Shown: positions 38,201 to 46,406, counted from the stretch's first letter. The stretch: 64,000 bases of DNA from Desulfosporosinus shakirovi (GCF_020595055.1 NZ_JAJDOO010000026.1:1-64000), one strand, 5' to 3'. Notes: generated by a model not told the origin, from the sequence alone. Numbers and translations: made by a program.

Positions 38201-38453
38201 TGACTTCCGGGTGAAGTGGGGAATCACGGATATTATCACCAGTGCGGGGATGCGTGAGCTGTTCAGCCGTCATCGCTACGGTTTGCAGGATTTGGATGAT
38301 ACCGGGCAAATCCGCGACATTATCTCTCAAGCAAGTTCCGGTTATCAGACCCTTGCCCATGCTAAAGATATACAGGCCTTACCTAAAATGAAATACCGGA
38401 ACGGTTTGCGTGAAGCAATTTACCAATTAGCGGATGAATTGGCGGAAAGTTAA
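35244..38453 (+). CDS. hsdR: HsdR, type I restriction endonuclease motor subunit
   Basis: The protein is 1069 residues. The N-terminal nuclease domain shows the PD-(D/E)xK-type strand GLPIIQIEEKRDTRN near residue 170. The SF2 translocase has Walker A HTTGSGKTITSF near 315, IVDEAHRSTGGD, GYTGTPMFDE, and later motifs VVDQLLTGFDAPELNTLYVD and QAYSRTNR. The C-terminal region is helical and probably contacts the methylase. HsdR cleaves unmethylated DNA after ATP-driven translocation. Start and stop overlap or abut the neighbouring genes of the operon. Confidence 0.96.
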   Translation: MKEKEFETELIQYMTSGTIAKPEHLEGIGDFMAKDAKADYVVKTKLWNYEPNIKTTAQLWDNFKAILEQHNQNTLDHPLSAVEFNQVKKIISDLRTPYEAGQFLYGLNGVSQIEIDLDDGRHVFLTVFDQKQIGAGDTVYQVVNQIYRPAVITGKQKCYFDTTLLINGLPIIQIEEKRDTRNVNDALNQMHQYANENQYRDIFSTLQILVAITPNNVKYMANTTPDKFNKDFAFNWQRKSDNTIVRNWKEFADSMLSIPMAHQMATNYMILDGTKNKQMLKVMRPYQVYATQKVIESLKGVDFEFGMNKVGYIWHTTGSGKTITSFKTAWLASRMPKVDKVVFVVDRIALTKQTMENYQAYDPDAAEDTWGSVQNTDNTTDLSRKLKSKDNNIIVTSVQKLDTLVKRKTFKAPDKNIVFIVDEAHRSTGGDSFKAIQKAFKKSAWVGYTGTPMFDETTSGLRTEEIFGPLLHAYTIREAIADRNVLGFKVDFETTIDEKQMKENYLPGFYRERHPKWREEQIQEKINHLTQEDMDDAIEPSFYDENPDHIKLVVEDIFKNWRNRSNGGKYNALFTTHVGGGKASTPMAMMYFHEFQRLNEEHKQKGGQTLKVAVTFSQNTSNNDSMLAANQGLHEAMKAYNAEFGTAFGMEDVSGYTQDVTSRLNKSATDGKSLDLVIVVDQLLTGFDAPELNTLYVDRTLKGAGLIQAYSRTNRIADMQEKPWGRVVNYRWPAQNEKLMNKALAVYANKDSAILSVDEQRKSNQKDGIIAKPFEDVLNEVKEVVGKLSSMTTGFQQLPPSEKQKDHMLELLREYNRGMAKLKQYDPDEVEGENVGFNYDNPDELVERLGMTSEQEVMLTTVLTNELKSHIVKEKKIPLYQIELRMTHVKDVKVDYDYLTELVEQLLNQVHEGKNEKAKETQEKINQFANGLDDRNYATKIINAAVAIVKGYFPPAGSGFKYPARLSDSEQIIRQANNVSLDRMFLDFRVKWGITDIITSAGMRELFSRHRYGLQDLDDTGQIRDIISQASSGYQTLAHAKDIQALPKMKYRNGLREAIYQLADELAES

Positions 38454-38484
38454 ACCGGTCGAAGGAATTGCAGGGGAGGGTATA

Positions 38485-39486
38485 ATGAAGGAAATACAGT
38501 TTTTAATGTATGACGCCGCTGAAAAAGTGGAGGTCCTTGTTCAAGATGAAACGATTTGGGCAACCCAAAAGACGATTGCAGAATTGTTCGATGTTGGCAT
38601 TCCAGCCATTAGCAAACACTTGAAAAATATCTTCCAGTCTGGAGAATTGGATGAAAAAGTGGTGGTTTCCATTTTGGAAAATACCACTCAACATGGCGCA
38701 ATGGAAGGGAAGACACAGACGAACTCTGTTAAATACTACAACTTGGATGCGATTATCTCCATTGGCTATCGTGTGAATTCCCAAAAGGCAACGAAGTTTC
38801 GTATATGGGCCACGGATGTCTTAAAAGAATACATCCAAAAAGGCTTCAAGATTGATGTGGAACGGATGAAACAGGGAAAAGCTGTTTTTGGCAAGGATTA
38901 CTTCCGTGAGTTGCTTGAAACCGTTCGTTCCATTCGCGCCAGTGAGCGGAGGATATGGCAGCAGATCACAGATGTCTTTGCGGAAATTTCATTCGATTAT
39001 GATAAGAACTCAGATATTACCAAGAAGTTTTATGCGACAGTACAAAACAAGTTTCATTACGCGATTGCAGGGAAAACAGCTGCTGAAATTGTTTATGACA
39101 GTGCCGATAAAGACAAAGAGCATATGGGGCTTACTTCTTGGCAGAATTCACCTGACGGACGAATCTTACAGACAGATGTTGTGGTTGCAAAGAATTATCT
39201 CTCCCAAAAAGAAATTCGCAGCCTGGAGCGTAACGTATCAGCCTACTTTGACTATGTAGAGCGTCTGCTTGAAGGTGAAACCTTATTGGGAATGCAGGAC
39301 TTTGCGGTAAGTATTGATGAATTCTTGAAATTCAGCCGCTATGAGATCTTGGAGGGGCATGGGTACATTTCGCAGAGTGCAGCTACGAAAAAGGCGATTG
39401 GTGAATATAAAGAATTCGACAAGCATCAAAAAATTGTTTCTGATTTCGATAGGGAAGTTAAGAAACTACAGGGAGAGCAGAAATGA
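38485..39486 (+). CDS. RhuM-family protein inside the restriction operon
   Basis: The protein is 333 residues: an N-terminal DNA-binding-like part (VQDETIWATQKTIAELFDVG, SKHLKNIFQSGEL, YNLDAIISIGYRVNSQKATK, FRIWATDVLKEYI) and a helical C-terminus (ISFDYDKNSDITKKFYATVQ). This is the virulence RhuM pattern. The family was first named from Salmonella, and its members often sit inside type I restriction loci with unknown role. ATG 38485 follows GGGGAGGG; an earlier start at 38434 would lie inside hsdR. It overlaps hsdS by four bases. Confidence 0.88.
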   Translation: MKEIQFLMYDAAEKVEVLVQDETIWATQKTIAELFDVGIPAISKHLKNIFQSGELDEKVVVSILENTTQHGAMEGKTQTNSVKYYNLDAIISIGYRVNSQKATKFRIWATDVLKEYIQKGFKIDVERMKQGKAVFGKDYFRELLETVRSIRASERRIWQQITDVFAEISFDYDKNSDITKKFYATVQNKFHYAIAGKTAAEIVYDSADKDKEHMGLTSWQNSPDGRILQTDVVVAKNYLSQKEIRSLERNVSAYFDYVERLLEGETLLGMQDFAVSIDEFLKFSRYEILEGHGYISQSAATKKAIGEYKEFDKHQKIVSDFDREVKKLQGEQK

Positions 39487-40715
39487 GCGAAAGCAAAGAA
39501 AAGGTGCCCAAGATAAGGTTCCCGGGATTCACTGATGCGTGGGAACAGCGTGCATTAGGTAAAATGGGCGATACATTCACTGGACTGTCAGGCAAAGCTA
39601 AGGAAGATTTTGGACATGGTGATGCTAAATTTGTCACTTATGTTAATGTCTTTAGTAATGCAATCTCTAACCCTAATGGTGTGGAAAGTGTTGAGATTGA
39701 TGATAAACAAAAACAAGTTAAGTATGGTGATGTGTTCTTTACAACGTCATCTGAAACACCTGAAGAAGTTGGAATGTCGTCTGTATGGCTTGAAAATACT
39801 AAGAATGTGTACCTAAATAGTTTTTGTTTTGGTTACAGACCAACAGTAGAATTTGATCCGTATTATTTAGCATTCATGTTACGCTCATCATTAATTCGGG
39901 AGAAATTTATGTTCTTGGCCCAAGGTGTTTCGCGATACAACATATCTAAGAACAAGGTGATGGAGATGAAAGTTCCAGTTCCCAAACTTAACGAACAACG
40001 TAAAGTGGGTGCGTTCTTCGCTTGCCTTGACCACCTCATCACCCTTCATCAGCGTAAGCTAAATAACCTAAAAAATTTGAAGGCTGGGTTGTTTCAAAAA
40101 ATGTTTCCGAAAAATGGCGAGGATTTTCCAGAAGTTCGTTTCCCCGGATTTACTGACGCTTGGGAACAGCGGAAGCTGGGGGAAATATACACAGAGAGGA
40201 AAGAACGAGGATACGATTCGTTACAGATCCTTTCCGTTTCCATCCATCATGGTGTTTCAAACGAAGAATTAGATAGTGATAATTTAGGGAAGAAAGTGCG
40301 CAGAAGCGAAGATAAGTCTCTATATAAACAGGTTCATTTCGGTGATCTCGTTCTTAACATGATGCGTGCGTGGCAAGGGGCAATTGGAGTTGTAAAGTCA
40401 GAAGGGATGGTAAGTCCTGCATATATTACAGCTATTCCCAGTGCAGAGCTTTACCCTCTGTTTATGGATTATTGTTTACGCCGGGATGAAGCAATTATTC
40501 AGATGGACAATCTCTCTTATGGAGTCACCGACTTCAGAAAAAGACTATATTGGGACTCGTTTATTAACGTTTTGTGTCGCATACCTTCTGTGCCTGAGCA
40601 GGAGAGAATTACGGCCTTTTTCACCAACCTCGACCACCTCATCACTCTTCACCAGCGTAAGCTGAAACACTTGCAAGAACAGAAGAAAGCATTACAGCAA
40701 CAAATGTTTGTCTAG
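39483..40715 (+). CDS. hsdS: HsdS, type I specificity subunit
   Basis: The protein is 410 residues with two target-recognition domains, each introduced by the same block (RFPGFTDAWEQRALGK near residue 12, RFPGFTDAWEQRKLGE near 220) and each closed by the conserved helix (ACLDHLITLHQRKLNNLKNL and TNLDHLITLHQRKLKHLQEQ). The two domains set the bipartite DNA sequence recognised by the methylase and nuclease. The internal near-identity of the repeats would favour domain shuffling by recombination. Confidence 0.96.
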   Translation: MSESKEKVPKIRFPGFTDAWEQRALGKMGDTFTGLSGKAKEDFGHGDAKFVTYVNVFSNAISNPNGVESVEIDDKQKQVKYGDVFFTTSSETPEEVGMSSVWLENTKNVYLNSFCFGYRPTVEFDPYYLAFMLRSSLIREKFMFLAQGVSRYNISKNKVMEMKVPVPKLNEQRKVGAFFACLDHLITLHQRKLNNLKNLKAGLFQKMFPKNGEDFPEVRFPGFTDAWEQRKLGEIYTERKERGYDSLQILSVSIHHGVSNEELDSDNLGKKVRRSEDKSLYKQVHFGDLVLNMMRAWQGAIGVVKSEGMVSPAYITAIPSAELYPLFMDYCLRRDEAIIQMDNLSYGVTDFRKRLYWDSFINVLCRIPSVPEQERITAFFTNLDHLITLHQRKLKHLQEQKKALQQQMFV

Positions 40716-40729
40716 GAGGAAAACACAAC

Positions 40730-42325
40730 ATGAGTAACATACAAACCATTACAGCAAAGCTGTGGGCGATGGCCAACGAGCTGCGTGGCAACATGGATGC
40801 CTCAGAATACAAGAACTACATTTTGGCCTTTATGTTTTACCGTTATCTGTCCGAACATCAGGAACAGTATTTAGTGGACAATAATGTTCTTGATGTGGCC
40901 GATGGCGAATCCATCAATAAAGCCTATTTAGAACAAGCCAAGGTTGACGATTTGAATGACTACTTAGAAGATATTTCTTCAAGTTTAGGCTATGCCATTG
41001 CCCCCCTTGATACTTGGGAATCTTTAGTTCAGAAAATTGATAACAGCATGGTGGTTCCAAGTGATTATCAAACGATTTTTGATAACTTCAATAAGAACGC
41101 CGAATTAAACAAAGAAGCCGTAAAAGATTTCCGTGGTGTGTTTAACGACATCAACCTGGGCGACTCCCGTCTTGGTTCCTCGACCAATGAACGGGCGAAA
41201 TCACTGAACCGTATTGTCAAGCTGGTTAATGGTATTGATTACAAAGGTGAAGATGGCAAAGATATTCTTGGCGCAATCTATGAATATCTAATCGGTCAGT
41301 TTGCCGCCAGTGCAGGCAAAAAAGGCGGGGAGTTCTACACACCTCATGAAGTTTCTAAGATTTTGGCTAAAGTCGTAACGGATGGGTTAGAAGAATCGGA
41401 TCATACGTTTTCGGTGTATGACCCGACTTGTGGCTCCGGGTCATTGCTGTTAACCGTTCAAGATGAGTTGCCTGGCGGCGATAAGCCAGGGGGGATCAAA
41501 TTCTTTGGTCAGGAAAAGAATACGACAACCTACAACCTAGCTCGTATGAACCTGATGATGCATGGCGTTTCATTTAACAACATGACTCTGTCTAATGCCG
41601 ATACCCTTGAAAGGGATTGGCCCGACGGACCGGATGCCAAGGGTATTGACCACCCGCGCTCTTTTGATGCCGTGGTTGCCAATCCTCCTTATTCTGCTCA
41701 TTGGGACAATAGCGAAACAAAACTAAAAGATCCACGTTTTAGCGAATATGGTAGGCTCGCTCCGAGAACTAAGGCAGATTATGCCTTCATTTTACACAGT
41801 TTATATCACCTGAATGATAGGGGAGCAATGGCCATTGTCTTGCCCCATGGTGTCTTGTTCCGCGGTGCGGCAGAAGGTGCCATTCGTCAAACCATCATTG
41901 AGAAAAACTACCTAGATACAGTGATAGGGTTACCTGCCAACTTGTTTTACGGTGTAGGAATTCCAACCACGATTTTAGTATTCAAGAAAAATCGTAAAAC
42001 AAAAGATATCTTGTTTATCGATGCCAGCAACGAATTTGAAAAAGGTAAGAATCAAAATAAACTTACTCATGAAAACATCAATAAGATTATTGCAACTTAC
42101 AAAAATCGTGTGAATGTTGATAAATACGCTCACGTGGCATTACTTGAAGAAATCAAAGAAAACGAGTTTAACTTAAATATTTCTCGCTATGTAGATACGT
42201 CTGAAGAAGAACAAGCCATTGATCTTGATGAAGTGAATAAGCAGCTAGAGCAAGATAAACAAGAAATCGCGGAGCTGGAAGCTAAGATCAATGAACAGTT
42301 GAGAATTTTGGGAATTAATGTCTAG
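40730..42325 (+). CDS. hsdM: HsdM, type I DNA adenine methyltransferase
   Basis: The protein is 531 residues. The N-terminal helical domain (LWAMANELRGNMDASEYKNY) is followed by the N6-adenine methylase core: GEFYTPHEVSKIL, the SAM motif YDPTCGSGSLLL, and the catalytic NPPY in AVVANPPYSAHW. It ends in a coiled coil that meets HsdS. AGGAGG precedes the ATG, 14 bases after hsdS. It closes the operon. Confidence 0.97.
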   Translation: MSNIQTITAKLWAMANELRGNMDASEYKNYILAFMFYRYLSEHQEQYLVDNNVLDVADGESINKAYLEQAKVDDLNDYLEDISSSLGYAIAPLDTWESLVQKIDNSMVVPSDYQTIFDNFNKNAELNKEAVKDFRGVFNDINLGDSRLGSSTNERAKSLNRIVKLVNGIDYKGEDGKDILGAIYEYLIGQFAASAGKKGGEFYTPHEVSKILAKVVTDGLEESDHTFSVYDPTCGSGSLLLTVQDELPGGDKPGGIKFFGQEKNTTTYNLARMNLMMHGVSFNNMTLSNADTLERDWPDGPDAKGIDHPRSFDAVVANPPYSAHWDNSETKLKDPRFSEYGRLAPRTKADYAFILHSLYHLNDRGAMAIVLPHGVLFRGAAEGAIRQTIIEKNYLDTVIGLPANLFYGVGIPTTILVFKKNRKTKDILFIDASNEFEKGKNQNKLTHENINKIIATYKNRVNVDKYAHVALLEEIKENEFNLNISRYVDTSEEEQAIDLDEVNKQLEQDKQEIAELEAKINEQLRILGINV

Positions 42326-42358
42326 GAATTGATTGGAAGGGTCAAGGATATTGTTTCT

Positions 42359-42499
42359 TGACGCAAAGAGCTAAAAGCACGATGCGTTTTTGTAGATGCC
42401 GCCAAGGGGATAACAGCTTCGGGGGCATCTTATTCAAGGTTGGCCATTACCGATGTTCAACAAGAATATAATGAGGTTATAAACAAACTTTCCGTTTAA
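42359..42499 (+). pseudogene. Unrecognised remnant after hsdM
   Basis: An open frame without a start reads RKELKARCVFVDAAKGITAS and then SRLAITDVQQEYNEVINKLSV to a TAA. It is protein-like but its family was not recognised. Confidence 0.35.
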
Positions 42500-42622
42500 T
42501 ACCATATATTTTGCTCCTGGTGACAGCTACGCTGGTAATACCCCTACATGGGCGCAATACTCAGCTTATCTTAAGTGTTGCTGCCGTTTCTACTCCCTCT
42601 CTCCTTGATGTTATAATTAATA

Positions 42623-42685
42623 GGTATACTAAATGTAATTGTATACCTAGGTATACCACGGTATTATTAAGTGTTTAAGGTATAC
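42623..42685. repeat. Cluster of GGTATAC sites with a 16-bp palindrome
   Basis: GGTATAC at 42623-42629, the perfect palindrome GTATACCTAGGTATAC at 42641-42656, and GGTATAC at 42679-42685 lie within 63 bp. This looks like a multi-site operator or iteron cluster. The gene it once controlled may be the remnant just downstream. Confidence 0.6.
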
Positions 42686-42705
42686 TTAAAGTGAGTGAAA
42701 TTTAA

Positions 42706-42816
42706 AGCGCATGGGTCTATGATCAAGCCAAACAACATTTTTACTTTAATACTGATTTGGAAAAACACTTCACCGAAAATCTAATAAACAATTCCGTTCT
42801 TTCTAAAAAACTGTAA
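42706..42816 (+). pseudogene. Short unrecognised remnant downstream of the GGTATAC cluster
   Basis: The frame reads AWVYDQAKQHFYFNTDLEKH and FTENLINNSVLSKKL to a TAA, without a start codon. It resembles the C-terminal end of a lost protein. No family was recognised. Confidence 0.3.
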
Positions 42817-42837
42817 AAAACGTTATTTTTTACAGTT
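42809..42837 (+). terminator. Perfect A/T-rich hairpin, terminator-like
   Basis: AACTGTAAAAAA pairs exactly with TTTTTTACAGTT around CGTTA. It overlaps the stop of the preceding remnant, as terminators often do. Confidence 0.5.
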
Positions 42838-42961
42838 ATGACATATTACTCAACGATAACTCACAGCGATTAATATTGATTTAAAAAACTTGGGTAAACT
42901 GTTAGTTAAACTAGCGCATGAATGTGGCAGGTTAATGATATATCACGAACCCTAGTCTAAC

Positions 42962-43037
42962 ATAGCACCAAGGTGTTTAGGTAGCCAATTAGGGCTTTTG
43001 CAAGCCCGCTTCAAACGCCTTTAGGTGCCAAGCTATG
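42962..43037. other. Possible structured RNA or element end
   Basis: Outer arms CATAGC/GCTATG, a second pair around AAGGTGTTT and AAACGCCTT, and an inner perfect hairpin GGGCTT-TTGC-AAGCCC nest within 76 bases. The nesting suggests a folded RNA or a single-strand DNA transposon end. Not matched to a known family. Confidence 0.35.
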
Positions 43038-43052
43038 GGTGATTGACTACGT

Positions 43053-43071
43053 GCTTATGCAACACTACTGA
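43053..43071. repeat. Left copy of a 19-base inverted repeat
   Basis: GCTTATGCAACACTACTGA here is the reverse complement, apart from one extra A, of the sequence at 45614-45633. The two could be terminal inverted repeats or the ends of two separate copies of one element. Confidence 0.55.
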
Positions 43072-43201
43072 ACCCTTACTTCAAATCTTTCAATTTAAGC
43101 TCTGAGCAAAGAGAACTCAGAGCTTAAATCACAAACTTGCCGCCTACTTAGGGAATGGGATTACCTAATAGTCACTAAAAATGTTTAAAAATTTTATTGC
43201 A

Positions 43202-43927
43202 TTAGTTAATATAGCTAGTATTATATTTATTAGTACCTGTTATTAAATTATGACCAATCCTAATACCACCCAAACCTTTAATGCCTATATAATTCCCGAT
43301 ATCATATTTATAATCAAGTACCAATTTAGAACTGCTAGTTGAGGGATTTTCTACTGAAGTCTCTAATTTAATAATATCATCTATTGCATAATAAATGGTT
43401 CCTGCTTGGGCGGTAACCATTGTGATATCTGCTCCTCCCGCTGCCTCTGTCCAATATTTTGTTGTACCATTTTTATAATATTTTCCAGAACATGTGTATC
43501 TCACTACAGGTCCGTCATTAAATACTTCAGAATTTTGAGCAACAGTTAGAATACCATTAGCCATAGGAGTAATTTCATAAGGAGTTATACCAATAGAAGA
43601 TAATTCTTCATTAGTAGGATTATTTTTATCGATTACAATCATTTTAGGTATTCTCTTTGCTTCATTTAGCGCATCTTCTAAATTGCCCACTGTAACATCT
43701 CCAAATGACTTATCATCTATATCTTCTCTAAGTGCACTTCTATCTAAACCGTAGTAATCGAGAATTTTATAAATATTATCTTTTGTAATTAGGGTATCTT
43801 TTGTAAAAGCTGACTCTTTAATACTATTACAGTTTTCTGCATTATTTGTTGAGGCAAATGCTGAACAAGTTATTGAGAAAGTCATAACTACAGCTAAAAT
43901 TAAACAACTAAAAATCCTTTTTTTCAT
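43202..43927 (-). CDS. Secreted protein of unknown function
   Basis: The protein is 241 residues with a clear Sec signal peptide: MKKRIFSCLILAVVMTFSIT followed by CSAFAS, cleavage expected after SAFA. A longer frame begins at 43963, but ATG 43927 starts the signal peptide and has AAAGGA upstream. The mature protein has a charged helical first half and a second half rich in Gly, Tyr and Thr (SGKYYKNGTTKYWTEAAGG, KLVLDYKYDIGNYIGIKG), which suggests beta structure. No family was recognised. Its base composition is much more A/T-rich than the restriction genes, and it sits inside the decayed region. Confidence 0.75.
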   Translation of the reverse strand: MKKRIFSCLILAVVMTFSITCSAFASTNNAENCNSIKESAFTKDTLITKDNIYKILDYYGLDRSALREDIDDKSFGDVTVGNLEDALNEAKRIPKMIVIDKNNPTNEELSSIGITPYEITPMANGILTVAQNSEVFNDGPVVRYTCSGKYYKNGTTKYWTEAAGGADITMVTAQAGTIYYAIDDIIKLETSVENPSTSSSKLVLDYKYDIGNYIGIKGLGGIRIGHNLITGTNKYNTSYIN

Positions 43928-44534
43928 AATATACCCATTCCTTTCGCTTCGCTCAAGGCACAAAACGTTATGAAATATATTGGCTTTGAGCTACTTTTAT
44001 ACTATTCTTCAGCCATTGGGATAACAGTTAACTACAAATCACGATTGACGGCCTATTCTGCAACTAATTATTACTTTTTAGGAGAACCCCGTGATAATGG
44101 ATTTAAAATTATTTTCACCTCCTCGTATAATAGACTCAGGGATAAGCCTACCCTATCTCAATAATTAAACATAAGTTCAAGATATTCTTTGTTGGTTTTT
44201 GGTAAATAATGTATAATTATGAAAATATTGAAGAGTAATTAATCCCCCCACCTAAGTGAAGACATTAAAGATTTTATTGACAGCGGCTGGGCGATCTAAC
44301 AGAAAACAGAAAGGATTAGTTATCGGCCAGGTGCCGCCCATCTGGGTGATGCGGTCGACGGGCAGAGGAAAAATTAAAAAAAGGAGATTACTTCTCTTTT
44401 TTGTATATGGCAAAAAAATAGAGCACTTTGGAAGCTGAAAACTGAGCATAGTAAACGCCAAACTGTACCCACCTTGTTTAATTACCCAATTTATGGGGCA
44501 ATCTTCTTCAAACATATAAAGGGGAGAATTTTCA
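43928..44534. other. Gap with no gene recognised
   Basis: Short frames occur on both strands but none has a ribosome site or a recognisable family. The stretch precedes the IS66-like remnant and is probably old insertion-sequence debris. Confidence 0.4.
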
Positions 44535-44655
44535 ATGCCCCAAGCAGAAAAGCGCATAGAATGGGAGTCCCGAGTGGACGCACAAGGCTAGGGGACAGAG
44601 CGCAACGGCATGGTGTGCAGCCCATGACTTACTGAGCAAAAAACTGGAAAAACCA
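44535..44655 (+). pseudogene. IS66-family accessory ORF remnant
   Basis: The start reads MPQAEKRIEWESRVDA with GGGGAG upstream. After a shift the next frame gives ARGQSATAWCAAHDLLSKK. The WESRxxA...GQS..AWCAxHDL pattern is that of the small first ORF of IS66 elements. Only the N-terminal part remains. Confidence 0.6.
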
Positions 44656-44717
44656 TTGCCAACACCCCAGCTTTACCTTACCCTTTAGTTGTCGAGGCTA
44701 AAAGGGGGTAAGAAAGG

Positions 44718-45060
44718 ATGTTAACAATGGCTCAAGTACAGAATATCAAATTTTTAAGGGATCATAAAGGGTTATCCTTACGGTCCGTAGCTAAAGAAAC
44801 CGGACATTATTACAAAACAGTTAAGAAGTATGTGGAAAAGACGATTTTAACCTCCAGTTACGAGAAAAGCAACACTGAAAGGTAAGCTTGATCCTTATAA
44901 ACATCTAATTGATCAGTGATTAAAGAATGATATGTTAGATAAAATCCCGGGACGTCTTTTAGAAACGTAAGCCCTATGGCTAAAGCTAAATTTAGCGCCG
45001 GTATACAGGAGAAAAGTAAGTAAGCAGAAAAGCACGGATAGTAAGCAAGGTCCTCCTAGA
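44718..45060 (+). pseudogene. IS21-family transposase (IstA) remnant
   Basis: MAQVQNIKFLRDHKGLSLRS and VAKETGHYYKTVKKYVEK match the HTH start of IstA proteins. Stops follow, but KLDPYKHLID, LKNDMLDKIPGRLLE and LAPVYRRK remain legible further on. GAAAGGATG precedes the first ATG. The DDE domain and istB are missing. Confidence 0.7.
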
Positions 45061-45255
45061 ATAAAGAGGGCAACCCCGTAAAAAAAGACACTGAAAAGCT
45101 GATGGATACATTTTGCCTAATCCGAAAAACCGAGAAAAAATCGCCAACTTTGTTGTTCATACTAGACAATCACAATCCAGGAATATTCGTAAAGGTTGTG
45201 AAAGTCGGGCTTGGTCTTGTTATTTTTTCTCACAAGGAATGCACTAGCTTTCACA

Positions 45256-45273
45256 CAAACCTATATAGGTTTG
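45256..45273. repeat. Perfect 18-bp palindrome
   Basis: CAAACCTATATAGGTTTG is fully self-complementary. It lies in non-coding debris and its role is unknown. Confidence 0.6.
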
Positions 45274-45376
45274 ATTAGGTAACCGGGGTAGAACCCCCAG
45301 TAAACCCGTTTTTCTGAAAATATATTGAGGTGCAAAATTTGCCAAGCTTTAACCTTGATAAATGCCGAAACACTCC

Positions 45377-45511
45377 CTATTTTTTTTTTGCTATTTTCCA
45401 TATATTTTGAAGGAAACCAGATACATTTAGTCTAAATCGATATATTATTCTTGTAATAATTCCCGTAAATAATATTAAAAAAATTGATAATTTTAAAGCT
45501 TCAATATCCAT
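45377..45511 (-). CDS. Possible 44-residue membrane peptide
   Basis: On the minus strand an ATG opens a 44-codon frame: MDIEALKLSIFLILFTGIIT, a basic middle RIIYRFR, and a C-terminal LQNIWKIAKKK. One hydrophobic helix plus a lysine tail resembles type I toxins and other small membrane peptides. The upstream ribosome site is weak and the region is decayed, so it may be chance. Confidence 0.3.
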   Translation of the reverse strand: MDIEALKLSIFLILFTGIITRIIYRFRLNVSGFLQNIWKIAKKK

Positions 45512-45613
45512 AGTTTTAATACACCACTTTGCAAAAATTCTAATTATTTTAAAGAAAACTACAGATCATATTATACTAACAAAATCTGGCTTTGTCAAAA
45601 GGTGTAACTTACC

Positions 45614-45633
45614 TCAGTAGTGTTGCATAAAGC
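45614..45633. repeat. Right copy of the 19-base inverted repeat
   Basis: TCAGTAGTGTTGCATAAAGC is the inverted partner of 43053-43071. It lies just before the ligase remnant and about 800 bases from the start of the IS4-like transposase remnant. Confidence 0.55.
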
Positions 45634-45653
45634 AAGGTAAGCGTAAAAGTGTG

Positions 45654-45897
45654 TCGGCAGAGGCGCGCTTGCTCATTCAGGAGACAGCAAAAGCCGTCTA
45701 TCGCGCCTTGGGATGTAGGGGACTTGCACGGGTGGATATAGTTCCTGAAGGAAGATGAAAAAGTAATCCTTAACGAGGTTAATACGTTGCCCGGTGTGAC
45801 CTCATGCAGCCGTTATCCGAGAGTGATGGCAGCCGTAGGGCTAACCTATGCCGAAGTGATCGACTGGATTGTGGCCTTGACATTGACAGGAAAATAA
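45654..45897 (+). pseudogene. VanG/Ddl-type D-Ala-D-X ligase C-terminal remnant
   Basis: The first frame reads SAEARLLIQETAKAVYRALG and GLARVD. After a shift near 45745 the next reads EKVILNEVNTLPGVTSCSRY, RVMAAVGLTYAEVID and a TAA. LGCxGLARVD and LNEVNTLPGxTSxSRYP are the ATP/metal-binding signatures of D-Ala-D-Ala and D-Ala-D-Ser ligases, here closest in feel to the Van-type enzymes. The first two-thirds of the gene is gone, so no active enzyme is made. Confidence 0.72.
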
Positions 45898-45899
45898 TG

Positions 45900-46406
45900 C
45901 TTCAGATTTAAGGTTAAGGGACAGTTTGCTATAGAGCAGACTGTCCTTAAATTCTCTATAAATTCAGCAAATTTATTCTTAAACACCTTGCTATTGATAA
46001 ACTTGATATTTATATTTGGTTGTGAAAGACTATCAGTAGCACGATATTCAGAAAGTCTATAACCATTGAATGTTTTGAAGTCGTCATCGCCATAATACCA
46101 AGATGTTATGGCATCAGCCATTTTAATAAAGGCTATGGGTAATATTTTTTGTCTTGCTATACTGCATTCAGCTCCTTTAATGGTTTCGAAAAACAAATCA
46201 AGTTCAATATGAAGAGATTTTTTCACAAAGTTCAGTTCGAAAATGATTAGGTCTTTAAAGTCCATCTTACAATTGTTTGAACGCGTAAAATACGTTGATT
46301 TAGTACGTGTTTCACACATAAACACAATATCATTAGTAAGCTGATTTGTAATGTTTAATCCTTCTAAAAATGTCTTTTTTTCAATTATTCTTATCACCAC
46401 TATCAA
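45900..46406 (-). pseudogene. IS4-like transposase N-terminal remnant
   Basis: The frame contains MDFKDLIIFELNFVKKSLHI, ELDLFFETIKGAECSIARQK and ITSWYYGDDDFKTFNGYRLS, the N-terminal pattern of a common clostridial IS4-family transposase. The DDE catalytic region is missing and the 3' end is fused to unrelated sequence, so it is truncated or internally deleted. Confidence 0.65.

Larger units (their letters stand above)
45061..45653. other. Gap with decayed DNA and one small peptide frame
   Basis: Apart from the palindrome at 45256-45273, the peptide frame at 45377-45511 and the inverted repeat at 45614-45633, nothing was recognised. Confidence 0.4.

Noticed and set aside
34672-40715. Phase-variable inversion of hsdS genes
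   Set aside because: Both specificity genes point the same way, share no obvious long identity, and no invertase is present.
43970-44164. Plus-strand 64-codon frame as a gene
   Set aside because: No ribosome site, no family, and it begins in the upstream region of the divergent secreted-protein gene.
44256-44438. Plus-strand 60-codon frame as a gene
   Set aside because: Basic low-complexity text with no ribosome site; overlaps an equally open minus-strand frame.
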